DNA of 64,000 nt from Gammaproteobacteria bacterium (GCA_026705345.1 JAPPAV010000017.1:1-64000); one strand, 5' to 3'. Positions 1-9,487 are shown, numbered from the stretch's first letter. Notes: generated by a model from the letters alone, not told the origin. Numbers and translations are program-made.

Positions 1-2500
1 ACGAGGTCGCCAGGAAGCCGAGCACGAACTTCGGGAACCGCTCCCAGATCACGGCTCTCTCGATCGTCACGATGGGCGAAGCGTTCGCGCCGGGAAGATC
101 GGCGCAGGCCGATGCGACCTCCGACCGGCAGTCGATGTGCAGCCGCGTTCCGGCGGCCACGTACGCGTCGGCGGTCAGGGTCAGCGTCAGTTCGTGTTCG
201 CCTTCACCCTCGATCCGGTCCCGGTCCGCTTCGACGGCGAGCGTCGGCGTGGACGCACCGCGGATCACCGTCCAGGCGATCGCCGCCCGGGGCGCTTCGG
301 TGTAGATCCGGTGCGCGAGCGCCTTCGCCCTGTAGGTGCCCGGTTCGGGGTTCCTGACGACGATCCATTCGACGTTGTCGATGCGCGAACGGGAGGAATG
401 CTCGCCGCAGGCCCCGTCCGCGCAGTCGGCGTCCCGGTCGAGCCACAGGTCGAGGTCGTTCAGCACCGTGCTCGCCACCGCGTCGGCGGGCGGCTCGTCC
501 CAGGTCATGACAAGGTCCAACCGGCTTGCCCCGACCGGCACTTCAATGTCGTGGTAGGCGTACTGTCCGTCCTCGAGTTCCGTCGATGCGCTGCCGCTAC
601 GCCACCCGTCTTGCTGATCGCGGTTCAACACCGCAGTGCGCGCCGACACCTTGCCCATCCCGTAGCGCGCCTGGATCGGTCCCGGGCCGCCGGTGTTGTT
701 CATCGGGAAACCGGCATCCGCTTCCAGCCAAGGGTCCGGGCGGATCGCGCTGGCCATCAGCCTCGCCCGGGCCAGAGCGGGATTCTCGCGGTGTGCCGGG
801 ACGGCGTCCATGAGCAGCGCGGCGACGCCCGCCACGGACGGGGACGCCATGCTCGTCCCGTTGAAGGCATCGTAGCCGCCGCGGCTTCCGTCGCCCCTGG
901 CGAAGTGCACACGAACGCCAGTCCCGACGACGTTCGGCGCCAACCGGCCGTCGGCTGTCGGGCCGTGGCTGCTGAACCAGGCGAGCGGGCCGCCATCCGT
1001 CGCAGCGCCGATGGCCAGCGAGTTCTTCGCAGCACCGTAGTTGGAGAACCCGTGGATGTCCCTGTTCGCCTGCGCGACGACATAGAGCTGCCGGTAGGTC
1101 CACACAGTCGAGTCGAGTTTCCGCGCACCGTGGTCGCGCCCCTCGAAGGTCCTCGATCGTGCGGACAGGCTCATGTTGACGACCAGCGGTTTCTGCGGCT
1201 CGGAACCACCGCAATCCGACGCCTCTGCAAGGAAATCCATGCCGTTCCGGATGTCGACCGAACTGCCGAAACCGAACCGATCCAGCACCTTCGCGAAACG
1301 AATGTGACGCACACCCGGGGCCATGCCGGCGAAACGCGGTTCCACGTCCCCGGTGCCGGCGATGGTCCCTGTCACGTGCGTACCGTGGCCGTCTGCATCG
1401 ATCCACAGATCCTCGGCCTCGACGATTGGATCCCAATCGACGAAGTTCGCCCCGCAAATGCTGTCTCGATGCGACGCGACATCCAGATGGTTGATGTTGA
1501 GCCCGGTGTCCATGACCCCGACGGGCACCGACGCGCCGACGGTCCCGGAGAACAGACCGGGATACCCATCGTAGGTGCGCAAGGCGTCCGCGCCCATGGC
1601 GGGCACAGCGGTGTCGTGGGCCGCCTCCACCACGCGGACCGGCTCGATCGCCTGCACAAAGTCGACGCGTGCCAGCGCCTGGATCGTTGCCGCGTCGGCG
1701 ACGGCTCGATAGACGCGTAGGGCCGGATCGTATCCCCCAACGACCGCGCCGAGATCCTGGATTGCCTGGCGCCAGCGCCCATCGCCGTCGTCCGCCATCA
1801 GGGTCACGTACACCGGCGCCGGCCCATCGACACCGTCGACGGGATCGTCCGCGAATCCCGCCAGCTTCGCCACCGGAGGAGTTGTGCCGATGCGAGCGAC
1901 CTCGCGAATCGCGAGAATTGCCACGAGAAGCGAGGCATCGCCGGGAAGTCGGGCCCGGACCATGCGACCCGATGCGCCGAGCACCATACCATTCAAGTCT
2001 TCCAGCGCCGGGGTGATGTCCGCTATCCGGGCATCATCCGACAGCCGTATCCAGCCCAACGTCCAGTCGCGCCCCGCCCGGGAGGCCTGCGCCGTCAGCA
2101 TGTCGACGGCGTTGGGGGAGTCCATCCAGTCGGGTACAGGCGCGTCCGTCGGCCCATCCTCTTCGGGTCTGGGCTCCATGCTCCCTCTGGCCATTCGGTC
2201 GTGGTGAACGACGAAGGAGTAGCCATCCGGCGGAACCGGCCTCGTGGGCTCGGTGCCATCTGAAGACCGAGTGTCCCGCCCGTATGTTCGTGGTGCGGCT
2301 TGGGCTACTGGCTGCCCCAACGTGCCCTTGCTTTCGGCCGCTATCCGCGTGACTGCGGCATCGATGATCGCGTGGTCGAGAGGCGGCGAGGATTCTCCAT
2401 CACTCTCAGAACCTCGGCGTGTAAGGGCCGAGAGCACTACGAATCCGGCGAGTAGCAACGCCGCCGCCACGACTGTCGGCCAAGTAAGCCTACCGTCCAC
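1..2500 (-). CDS. S8 family serine peptidase (subtilase), 3' end beyond window
   Basis: Secreted or anchored subtilisin-type protease. The frame is open from a GTG at 2498-2500 to the left edge (833 codons seen). AAAGGAG lies 10 bases before the GTG, and the N-terminus MDGRLTWPTVVAAALLLAGF is a signal or anchor helix. The triad is complete: Asp331 in VGVMDTGLN, His372 in DGHGTHVTG and Ser550 in FNGTSMAS. Residues 1-300 form a long pro-region that ends in an inhibitor-like segment. Residues about 635-750 look like a beta-sandwich of the kind attached to large subtilases (LDLVMTWDEPP, LNDLDLWL, NPEPGTYRAKA). The total length is unknown because the stop lies outside the window. No cognate inhibitor or secretion gene is adjacent. 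A long open frame on the opposite strand in the same register is a shadow. Confidence 0.93.
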   Translation of the reverse strand, partial: MDGRLTWPTVVAAALLLAGFVVLSALTRRGSESDGESSPPLDHAIIDAAVTRIAAESKGTLGQPVAQAAPRTYGRDTRSSDGTEPTRPVPPDGYSFVVHHDRMARGSMEPRPEEDGPTDAPVPDWMDSPNAVDMLTAQASRAGRDWTLGWIRLSDDARIADITPALEDLNGMVLGASGRMVRARLPGDASLLVAILAIREVARIGTTPPVAKLAGFADDPVDGVDGPAPVYVTLMADDGDGRWRQAIQDLGAVVGGYDPALRVYRAVADAATIQALARVDFVQAIEPVRVVEAAHDTAVPAMGADALRTYDGYPGLFSGTVGASVPVGVMDTGLNINHLDVASHRDSICGANFVDWDPIVEAEDLWIDADGHGTHVTGTIAGTGDVEPRFAGMAPGVRHIRFAKVLDRFGFGSSVDIRNGMDFLAEASDCGGSEPQKPLVVNMSLSARSRTFEGRDHGARKLDSTVWTYRQLYVVAQANRDIHGFSNYGAAKNSLAIGAATDGGPLAWFSSHGPTADGRLAPNVVGTGVRVHFARGDGSRGGYDAFNGTSMASPSVAGVAALLMDAVPAHRENPALARARLMASAIRPDPWLEADAGFPMNNTGGPGPIQARYGMGKVSARTAVLNRDQQDGWRSGSASTELEDGQYAYHDIEVPVGASRLDLVMTWDEPPADAVASTVLNDLDLWLDRDADCADGACGEHSSRSRIDNVEWIVVRNPEPGTYRAKALAHRIYTEAPRAAIAWTVIRGASTPTLAVEADRDRIEGEGEHELTLTLTADAYVAAGTRLHIDCRSEVASACADLPGANASPIVTIERAVIWERFPKFVLGFLATS

Positions 2501-2743
2501 CGCTCGCTAACTCCTTTGGCGCCGGATCCCCGACCGACGCCATGACAATCCGTTCTCACACTAGCCAACGACCCAATGTGTAGTGCTCGCAAAAACGTGT
2601 AGGCGGTATGTCTGACGACGGCTCATTGGCAGAACGAAGGTCAACATGAAACCGTGGCGTACTTGAGCGAGGCGGCAATCCACGCGATGTAGACGGACTT
2701 GATGTCTCGCGGGCAAGTCAGGACGTCCGGCGAGCGACGATCG

Positions 2744-5476
2744 TCAGCAATCGTCTGGAATCAGGTCCATTTCCCGCGCTCGTCGGAGAAGATCGGCCCG
2801 ATTCGACACCTGCAGTTTGGCGAAGAGCTTACGCAGGTGATAGCGTACGCCGTGCACGCTGAGCCCGAGCGAGGCCGCGACCTGCTTGACCGATTGGCCC
2901 GGCAGCCGCCGCAGCACGTCCCGCTCGCGCTTGGTAAGCACCGAGTGTGGACCGGACCCGAGACGGCTCATGACGGCGAGAAGCCGACGTGCGCTGTTCT
3001 TATATGTGGAGTCCGCGTTCGATGCGAGGTAACGGTTCAGGGGTTCCCCGAAAACTTCCCGCTCCCGTACCAATGGCCAAGCGTACGGGGAGTCTGCGAA
3101 TAGTCCGAGGTACTCGGTCAAGTGGCGTGCGCTCGCCTCGGCATTGCCCGCACGTCGTTCGAGGACGCTCGACAACGCCAAGGCGCGCATTTGGATCCTC
3201 CGAAAGGACCGTTTCGCGGCAAACGCGTGGAGTTCACGCAGCAAATGCCGGGCCTCGTCATACCGTCTGGTTGCCATGAGCAGGCGCCCGCGCGCTTCGG
3301 ACACGGCCTCCATTTCCCGCCAGCTTTGGGACTCTAGACCGACGCACGCCTCCGCCACGTCCGGCAGTTTTTCGAACCGCCAGGCGCGGTCCGCATCCCG
3401 GACGCGCCCGGCCGTCACGAGCACCGATATCCGCAACGCCACCACCAACCGGACGAACCCGGTCAATTCAGCCGAGCGAACATACGAAAGCAGTTCATCC
3501 GCCACGGCCAGAGCCTCTTCGACCCGCCCGTTCGAGATTCTGGTATCGATGAGCACGTTCGCGGCCGTGGAGAAATAGCTATACGGTACCGCCGCACTCG
3601 TTACCGCCCGCCGCACGCCTGCGGGTTCGGCGCTGTTCGAGGGGACATCGCGCTCCAAGACCAACTCGTAGAGCGGGACGTCGCCGGCTGTTGCCGCCAC
3701 AGGGTCGAGCACGAAGTACCTCCGGGCCATCCGCCGCGCCGTGAGGAAGCGCGACTCGGCGTCCTGGACACGACCCCGGACGAAGTCGATCTGACCGCGC
3801 AGCAGCTCCCCGTAGCATTCGATGTAGTGGGTGCCGGAAAGCAGTTCGCGCGCCGCCGAGAGGTGCGCCAACGCGTTGTCGAATTCCCCTTTCAAAAAAT
3901 AGCGGACGGCGAGTGCATACTCGAAATGTCCTCGTGTCCGGGCATCTAGACCCGGTGACGCCGCGAAGCGCGCATCGCGAACGACCGCCTTGCTCCAACC
4001 CGAACCGACCGCTTCACCCCCATAGAGGCCGATGCAACCATGAGCGAAACTAATATCTGCGTCGAGTTCAAAGCCGACGTCACTGCCGTCGGCCGGTGTC
4101 CATTTCCTACACTCAGCGAAGAGCGCCTTCGCCTCGCGCCGGCGGCCCGTTAGCGACAGAGCCACGCAACGCACGAGCCTCAGTCTCGGCATGCGGATAA
4201 CGACGTCCTCCGACAACAGCCGATCCGCCTCCAAGTACTGCGTCACGCCCAGGCGAGTGAACAGGCGAACGCCGCCGGCACGTTGCAAAATCTCGCCGGC
4301 CAGAAACGGGTCGTTGCCGTCGATGGCATGGCGCATAGCCTGCAAGGTCTGGCCGCGACTCGCGAGAGCCCCAGCGATCCGACGATGGACCTCGAGAAAC
4401 CGATCGGGGTCCTCGCGGAATCTCTGCGCGGCGCAATGGTTCCGTATCAAGGCGTGCAAACGCCGGATCTCGCTGCCTCCAGATCTAACCCGTTCGATCA
4501 ACCCTTCGAGCACACCCATGACTTCCACGCCGCGCATCGAGTCGGTTTGTTGCAGTACTTCGTTCAGCAACCCAGCGTCGAACCAATCGAACAGCCCAAG
4601 ATCCAAGACGAGATCCCGTTCATCGCGCCCGAGGTCGGTGAACAGCCGGGACTCGATCCAGTTCTTGGTCAGGTGCCGGGCCGATCCACGTTGCCTTTCG
4701 TTGCGGGAAATGGACAGTGCGAATGGCCACCCGGCAGAGTCGTTTGCCACTTCCGCCAGTGCGCGACGGGAAAGGCTCAGACCGAAGAACCTGCCTACGT
4801 CCGGCCGCGAAAACCGCAGGTCTTCCGTCTCGATGACTTCCGCTCGGCCATCGAGCAACACACCGGCGATGTCTATACCGTCGGGAATCTCACGACACGC
4901 AAACAGCAGATGAAGATTGGGTGGCCCCCGTTCCAGCAGAAATGCCAGCAATGAAATCGACCCGGGGGCAGACAGCCGTTCCAACTCGTCAAAGGCAATC
5001 ACGAACGAGGCACCAAGCGACTCGATTGCTCCTACAACCGTTCCGATTCGGGGCTCCGGTCCACCTACGGTTTTCTTCGTCTCCAGTGCGTCGTGCAAGT
5101 CCAATCCGGCACCGGTACAGGCAAAGGCGATGTAGGCGTCGAGCACACCGGGGCTGTCATACTCGTCCAGCGAAAGCCATGCGGTCGCGATGCCGTCCTG
5201 ACGAGTCCGCCGACAGCATTCCGCCATCAGCGTGGTCTTGCCGAATCCGCCTGTCGCCTTCAGCAAGGTCAGCCGACGGCGCGTCGGCAGGGCAAGGTTC
5301 AACAGTTCGGCACGATGAACATAACCGGTTACCCGGTCGGGGATAGTAATCTTCTGGCTTAGAAGCGCTAGGGGGACGCTCTGCCCAAGCCCAGTGCCCC
5401 GCGAGCGTCCAAGTTCGCTCTTGGAAGGCTTCTCCGCGCGCCGAGCCAACTCAATGGGCGTTACCGTGTGCGTCAT
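2744..5476 (-). CDS. MalT-like (LAL) LuxR-family transcriptional regulator
   Basis: Large ATP-dependent transcription activator of 910 residues, the usual size for MalT/LAL proteins. The N-terminal STAND-type ATPase has a Walker A at residues 76-82 (GGFGKTT) and a Walker B-like stretch FVIAFDELER. The middle is helical and TPR-like. The last 60 residues are a LuxR helix-turn-helix (LTKRERDVLRRL, then VKQVAASLGLSVHGVRYHL). The gene is 108 bases downstream of the DUF6644 operon on the same strand and 243 bases upstream of the subtilase, so either may be its target; that is inference. The inducer is unknown. The start is the first ATG of the frame; its ribosome site is weak (AAGGA about 13 bases upstream). 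Confidence 0.92.
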   Translation of the reverse strand: MTHTVTPIELARRAEKPSKSELGRSRGTGLGQSVPLALLSQKITIPDRVTGYVHRAELLNLALPTRRRLTLLKATGGFGKTTLMAECCRRTRQDGIATAWLSLDEYDSPGVLDAYIAFACTGAGLDLHDALETKKTVGGPEPRIGTVVGAIESLGASFVIAFDELERLSAPGSISLLAFLLERGPPNLHLLFACREIPDGIDIAGVLLDGRAEVIETEDLRFSRPDVGRFFGLSLSRRALAEVANDSAGWPFALSISRNERQRGSARHLTKNWIESRLFTDLGRDERDLVLDLGLFDWFDAGLLNEVLQQTDSMRGVEVMGVLEGLIERVRSGGSEIRRLHALIRNHCAAQRFREDPDRFLEVHRRIAGALASRGQTLQAMRHAIDGNDPFLAGEILQRAGGVRLFTRLGVTQYLEADRLLSEDVVIRMPRLRLVRCVALSLTGRRREAKALFAECRKWTPADGSDVGFELDADISFAHGCIGLYGGEAVGSGWSKAVVRDARFAASPGLDARTRGHFEYALAVRYFLKGEFDNALAHLSAARELLSGTHYIECYGELLRGQIDFVRGRVQDAESRFLTARRMARRYFVLDPVAATAGDVPLYELVLERDVPSNSAEPAGVRRAVTSAAVPYSYFSTAANVLIDTRISNGRVEEALAVADELLSYVRSAELTGFVRLVVALRISVLVTAGRVRDADRAWRFEKLPDVAEACVGLESQSWREMEAVSEARGRLLMATRRYDEARHLLRELHAFAAKRSFRRIQMRALALSSVLERRAGNAEASARHLTEYLGLFADSPYAWPLVREREVFGEPLNRYLASNADSTYKNSARRLLAVMSRLGSGPHSVLTKRERDVLRRLPGQSVKQVAASLGLSVHGVRYHLRKLFAKLQVSNRADLLRRAREMDLIPDDC

Positions 5477-5584
5477 CGAGCCATTCGCATCCTTGTCACG
5501 CGAACGTGCTCCGGCCAGCCATCGTTATCACTGATCGGTAGTGCGGCTTCATGCTGGAACATGACGGTTGTATGTGGCGAGCCG

Positions 5585-6205
5585 CTACCCCGAAAAGCCG
5601 ATCCAACGCCCCGCGGCAGCAACCGTAAACCAAAGGCCGAGGGACAGGACCGCCACACCCTGCATAACGCACGTCGAGGTACCTTCCCGCACCGCCATGC
5701 GGTTTCTCACCGTGAGGGTATAAAGGATCGCCAGGAATAGCGCGGTGATCTTGACCTCGAAGGAATGGTTGAAGCAGCACTTGGTTGTCTCGGACAGGAA
5801 AAGCGGTACACCCGTCGCGATCATCACCACCAGGCCCACGAAGAACCAGGGCCGGGTGTTGGCGAGAACCCTGGCAGGCGCCGCGTTCTTGAGGCCCACG
5901 CCGAGAAGACGAAGGTCCGTGACGATCACCGAGCCACCGAGGACCGCCAAGCCGAACAGGTGAACCACCTCGATGACCGGGAACAGCCACAGCGATTCGC
6001 CGATGGTCCGCCCGATCGAACCGTCTCCCATTTCACGGTAGAAGTCGGCCCATCCGAGGGCTTCGCACCAGGTGGCGGCATTGGATTTCCAGGGCAACAG
6101 CACCCACCAGAGGACCGCCACCAAGACGACGCTGCCTAACGCGCATCGATGTCCGACGATCCAGCGGCCGACCAGTTCCGACCATTTACCAAGAGGCGTG
6201 TTCAC
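5585..6205 (-). CDS. DUF6644-like integral membrane protein (second copy)
   Basis: Hydrophobic protein of 206 residues with about five predicted membrane helices, including VVLVAVLWWVLLPW, VVHLFGLAVLGGSVIVTDL and FVGLVVMIATGVPLFL. It is a paralogue of the gene just upstream: both carry an E-x-x-H motif in a helix (VIEVVHLFG here, LVESTHVLT there) followed by V-x-D-LRLLG. The GTG at 6203-6205 overlaps the upstream TGA as GTGA, which implies translational coupling and was preferred over a longer frame starting at 6268. The conserved His residues might bind a heme or metal, which is inference. The biochemical function is unknown. Confidence 0.8.
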   Translation of the reverse strand: MNTPLGKWSELVGRWIVGHRCALGSVVLVAVLWWVLLPWKSNAATWCEALGWADFYREMGDGSIGRTIGESLWLFPVIEVVHLFGLAVLGGSVIVTDLRLLGVGLKNAAPARVLANTRPWFFVGLVVMIATGVPLFLSETTKCCFNHSFEVKITALFLAILYTLTVRNRMAVREGTSTCVMQGVAVLSLGLWFTVAAAGRWIGFSG

Positions 6206-6783
6206 GGGGTCAGGTCCACCGCGCAACCCGCCGCCCAGAGAATGAACGCCGCCTGGTCGCGCCCGCACTCGAACCAGTTGTAGGCGATCATCCGCCCGGC
6301 GAGGATGACGCCCGCCCAGACCGATACCGAGGTCGCCGCCACCAACCGAACCGAGACCGGCGGCCGCGGCTGGCTATCCCAACGGTCGCGGTCTCGTGAG
6401 ACCCGCCGGTGAAACGCCCATGCGTTCACGGCGGCCACGACTAGCAGGATGACCTTGAGGCGGAACCAAACGTTGTGGGCGAGGTGGACCGGGTTCGCGT
6501 AGAACAGCAGCAGCCCGGTCACCACCATCAAGCAGAAACCGGCAATCGACCAGGGCAACACGCGCACCGTCATCACCGACACTGGCGTGTCCTTGAATGC
6601 GAAACCCAGAAGCCGCAGGTCGACCATGACCAGCACGCCGACGAACAGGGTGACGGTCAACACATGGGTCGACTCGACCAGCGGCCACACCCATAGCGAC
6701 TCGTGCAGCGCCGTGCTCCAAGCATGGCCATCCAGCCACGCCGTAAAGGAATGCACGAACGACGGTTCGTAGCGCGAGTCCAT
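6202..6783 (-). CDS. DUF6644-like integral membrane protein (first copy)
   Basis: Membrane protein of 193 residues with about five hydrophobic helices. Recognisable pieces are LWVWPLVESTHVLTVTLFVG, VMVDLRLLGFAFKD, LPWSIAGFCLMVVTGLLLFY and LKVILLVVAAVNAWAFHRRV. The paralogue immediately downstream shares the same order of motifs. It is the fourth gene of the minus-strand operon, 48 bases after the DUF6152 gene and overlapping the fifth by 4 bases. I recall such proteins as neighbours of DUF6152 proteins in marine proteobacteria; the function is not established. Confidence 0.82.
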   Translation of the reverse strand: MDSRYEPSFVHSFTAWLDGHAWSTALHESLWVWPLVESTHVLTVTLFVGVLVMVDLRLLGFAFKDTPVSVMTVRVLPWSIAGFCLMVVTGLLLFYANPVHLAHNVWFRLKVILLVVAAVNAWAFHRRVSRDRDRWDSQPRPPVSVRLVAATSVSVWAGVILAGRMIAYNWFECGRDQAAFILWAAGCAVDLTP

Positions 6784-6831
6784 GCTCTGACGACGCCGAC
6801 TACGGAATCGACATCAAATTAGCTTTGCAAC

Positions 6832-7335
6832 TTATTCTTTCTCTTTTTCTTTTTCCGACTCGGCTTGCTTGGCCGCTTCCAGCTTTTTCTGCTCCTCGGC
6901 GGTCGAGCCTTCCGTTGGGTCCGCGCCGTCGCGCGGTGCACCGGTGCCGCTCGATCCCATGAACATCGTCTGGCCGTTGGCGAAGGTCATGTTGCGGCCG
7001 TTGGCGCGCATCGACAAATCCTTCGACTGGTAGCCGTCAACGACCACCTCCGTGCCGATCGGCACCGAATTGCGGTGGATGCCGCGCCGGAGCAGCGTGT
7101 TCGGCGTTCCCGCCTCCACCATCCAGACGGTCTTGGTGCCGTCGTCGTTGGTGTGCTCGATGTGGAACCAGGCGTGGGGGTTGGTCCACTCGATCTTGAC
7201 CACCGGCCCACGGAGTAGCAGCGGCCGGTTGGGGTCGAACTCCGCACCGAACGCATGGTGGGCGGAGGCCTTGACGCCGACCAGGACGGGCGCCGCGAAC
7301 AACGCGGCTAGGCAGGCTCGTTTCAGGTTGTTCAT
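6832..7335 (-). CDS. DUF6152 family secreted protein
   Basis: Exported protein of 167 residues. A Sec signal peptide (MNNLKRACLAALFAAPVLVG) ends near ASA, and the mature chain opens with HHAFGAEFDPNRPL, the hallmark of DUF6152. The core is a small beta-barrel-like region (VVKIEWTNPHAWFHIE, GTEVVVDGYQSKD). The C-terminus is a charged tail rich in Lys and Glu. The start is the ATG at 7333-7335, with GAGGAG 9 bases upstream; the frame extends further but that extension is out of character. It lies 13 bases behind the 376-residue protein gene in the same operon. The function is unknown, probably periplasmic. Confidence 0.88.
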   Translation of the reverse strand: MNNLKRACLAALFAAPVLVGVKASAHHAFGAEFDPNRPLLLRGPVVKIEWTNPHAWFHIEHTNDDGTKTVWMVEAGTPNTLLRRGIHRNSVPIGTEVVVDGYQSKDLSMRANGRNMTFANGQTMFMGSSGTGAPRDGADPTEGSTAEEQKKLEAAKQAESEKEKEKE

Positions 7336-7348
7336 TCCTAGTGACTCC

Positions 7349-8479
7349 TCAATCGCCGCTGTCCGCCGCGGCCTTTGCCATAGCTTCTGCCATTGCTTCC
7401 CGTTCCATCCGGCGAGCACCGCCCAGGATTCCTTCCATCGAGTAGTTGCCCTCGTGGCAGGCATACTCGTAGACCGGTTCGTCGGTTTGCCGCCAAGTGT
7501 ATTGGCCCGTGAAGGAGGTTTCCCAGACGTTCGGATCCTCCACCGTGAAGTTGTAGAGCAGGATGTCCCCGTCAACGCGGCTGAACCGCTCAACGACCCG
7601 CATGTCGCGGGTGCCCTGGGAGAAGTTCGGACGATCGGTGAAATTCGTCGTCTCCACCACGAGGGTGTCGTCCTCCCACCAGCCGATCGAGTCGCCGAAC
7701 CATCGGCGCACATCGTCCGGAGCGTGCTCGCCGTTCATCCGGACGATCCGCGCGTCGTGGACCATCTCGGTGAGAATCATCACGTGTCCGGGCGTCTGCA
7801 CGATGCGCTTGTGGTTGTTGTAGAGCGTCGACAGCATCGGCGGCCCCGCGGTACTGCCGAATCCCGACAGGCAGCGGTCGGGAAACGGACGGATTTCCGG
7901 GTCGTCGTAGGGGCCCGGCCCGGGGTACCACCACGCGGTGCCGGTGTTCCGGCGACCGTAGTCACCACCCAACCGAAACGCGCTGCGACGACGCTCCCGC
8001 GCAGCCTCCGTAATCGCCGGGAACCGGCCGTTCGGCGGGTCGATGATGATCGAGGTCGGATACTTTCCGTCGATCTCGAAGTTGGACTCGCCCGGATCGA
8101 TCCAGAACGCGTTGTAGCCGCCGACGTTGCCGGCGGCACCGCCCGATCCGTCGCCACCGACGGGCGGCGCCTCGCGGTTGGGGTCACTGCCCTCCAACTC
8201 CCTGGCCTGCCAGAGCTCTCTCCCCGCGGCATTCCGTTCCGCCTGTTCCGCCGACAGGAATTCCTCGCCGCTGCCTCCCCGCTGCATCGGCGTGATCGTG
8301 CCCGTGTCGTAGTATCCCGAGAGATCCGGCTTGCCATCCGAAAGCCGCGGGATGTCTCCCCACGCCATATTCACGGCGAACACGATCAGCACGACCGCCG
8401 CCACCGCGAAGGCAAGCTGTATCCAGGTGATCAGGTTGAACTGGCCCGCCTTGTGGGCGTTGGTTCTTTCAGCTCTCAT
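7349..8479 (-). CDS. Membrane-anchored 'GKPDLSG / GDSIGWWE' family protein
   Basis: Protein of 376 residues with one N-terminal membrane helix (ITWIQLAFAVAAVVLIVFAV) and a large exported domain. Motifs in order are DGKPDLSGYYD, DPPNGRFP, PDRCLSGF, GDSIGWWEDDTLVVETTNF, VVERFSR and YEYACHEGN. The gene at 28239 has the same string of motifs, so the two are clear paralogues, and the gene upstream (8521-9426) is a more distant relative. A strong AGGAGGGACA site precedes the ATG at 8477-8479. Homologues are usually annotated as hypothetical. Two conserved Cys suggest a disulfide in the periplasm, which is inference. Confidence 0.85.
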   Translation of the reverse strand: MRAERTNAHKAGQFNLITWIQLAFAVAAVVLIVFAVNMAWGDIPRLSDGKPDLSGYYDTGTITPMQRGGSGEEFLSAEQAERNAAGRELWQARELEGSDPNREAPPVGGDGSGGAAGNVGGYNAFWIDPGESNFEIDGKYPTSIIIDPPNGRFPAITEAARERRRSAFRLGGDYGRRNTGTAWWYPGPGPYDDPEIRPFPDRCLSGFGSTAGPPMLSTLYNNHKRIVQTPGHVMILTEMVHDARIVRMNGEHAPDDVRRWFGDSIGWWEDDTLVVETTNFTDRPNFSQGTRDMRVVERFSRVDGDILLYNFTVEDPNVWETSFTGQYTWRQTDEPVYEYACHEGNYSMEGILGGARRMEREAMAEAMAKAAADSGD

Positions 8480-8520
8480 TGTCCCTCCTGTGGACCGTCC
8501 TCAGGTCCAATTGGACATCG

Positions 8521-9426
8521 TTACTCCGACTCGGCCGACTCGACCGAGGGATCGGGCAGCTCGAACCTTGGCAGCGGTTCGCGCCGGTATTCGCCGTAGA
8601 CCAACTCCTCGACGAACTCCACGCATTTGAAGTCGAGGATCATGGCGTTCGGCTCCATGCGGCGATACAGCGGCATGCTGATCTTCCACGGTTCCGTAAA
8701 GGTCTCCGGATCGTCGATGGTCGCCTCGTAGTGCAGGTGGTTCGGGCTCGTTGGCGTATACCGCTCCACCACCGTCATCTGATTGCTGTGATGATTGCCG
8801 GCGCGGTCGAGCCAGGTCTGGTCGTTCTGCGCGGTGACGGTGAGCACCAGCGTATCGCCGTCCCAACTCGCCACCGACTGGCCCATCCAGGAGTCCACTG
8901 GCGCGGGGCCCGGATCTTCGCTGTAGATGTTGCGTACCGCCCCCGCGTACTGGTAGACGATTTCGATTTCCTTCTCGCCCTGCAGGATCTGGAACGGCTG
9001 CGGCATGTACGTGGCCCTGGGCACGCCCGGCAGGTAGCACTTGATCTCCGGATCCCGGTGGACCCACAGCCGCCGGTTTTCGTCGCGCTGGGCAAGGGCT
9101 TCCGGGTTGTAGGGAATCTTGCCGCCCTCCACCACCCCGAGGCTGGGCGGTACCGAGGCAACCGCACCGAGGTATAGCGTCGCCTGATCCGGTACCGGAC
9201 CGACGGGTCCCTCGCGAAGCGACATGGAGGCCCGGGCAAGATGGCGTTCGATGTCGTAGTTTGCCTCGTTCATGGCCTGCCAGATACCGTTCAGGTCCGG
9301 GTTGACGCCACCCGGGCCCCGCGGCGCCACGTAGCCGCCGGCTGCATCCTCCTCGGCAACGACGAACCACGCGGCCACGGCCAGCGCCCCGGACAGCAAG
9401 AACGTCGTATTTCTGATCAATTGCAT
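8521..9426 (-). CDS. Secreted 'PDLNGIW' family protein
   Basis: First gene of the five-gene minus-strand operon, 301 residues. The chosen start (ATG 9424-9426, GGGGGA upstream) gives a clean signal peptide, MQLIRNTTFLLSGALAVAAW. The mature part has VNPDLNGIW, then WMGQSVASWDGDTLVLTVTA and VVERYTPTSPN. These are divergent forms of motifs in the gene 41 bases downstream (GDSIGWWEDDTLVV, VVERF). The remaining beta-rich sequence is unassigned. Co-location with DUF6152 and DUF6644 genes suggests a shared envelope role. No enzyme signature was recognised. Confidence 0.8.
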   Translation of the reverse strand: MQLIRNTTFLLSGALAVAAWFVVAEEDAAGGYVAPRGPGGVNPDLNGIWQAMNEANYDIERHLARASMSLREGPVGPVPDQATLYLGAVASVPPSLGVVEGGKIPYNPEALAQRDENRRLWVHRDPEIKCYLPGVPRATYMPQPFQILQGEKEIEIVYQYAGAVRNIYSEDPGPAPVDSWMGQSVASWDGDTLVLTVTAQNDQTWLDRAGNHHSNQMTVVERYTPTSPNHLHYEATIDDPETFTEPWKISMPLYRRMEPNAMILDFKCVEFVEELVYGEYRREPLPRFELPDPSVESAESE

Positions 9427-9487
9427 GCGAAGTCCCCCTGTAACCGCGCGACCATACCACAGTGTCGACAAGGACAGAGCGGGGAGA

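Noticed and set aside
137..1720. 527-codon plus-strand open frame
   Set aside because: It is the exact reverse register of the subtilase, whose DTG, HGTHV and GTSMA motifs are all on the minus strand; a high-GC shadow.
7052..8599. 515-codon plus-strand open frame
   Set aside because: Antisense to the DUF6152 and GKPDLSG genes; no recognisable motif.
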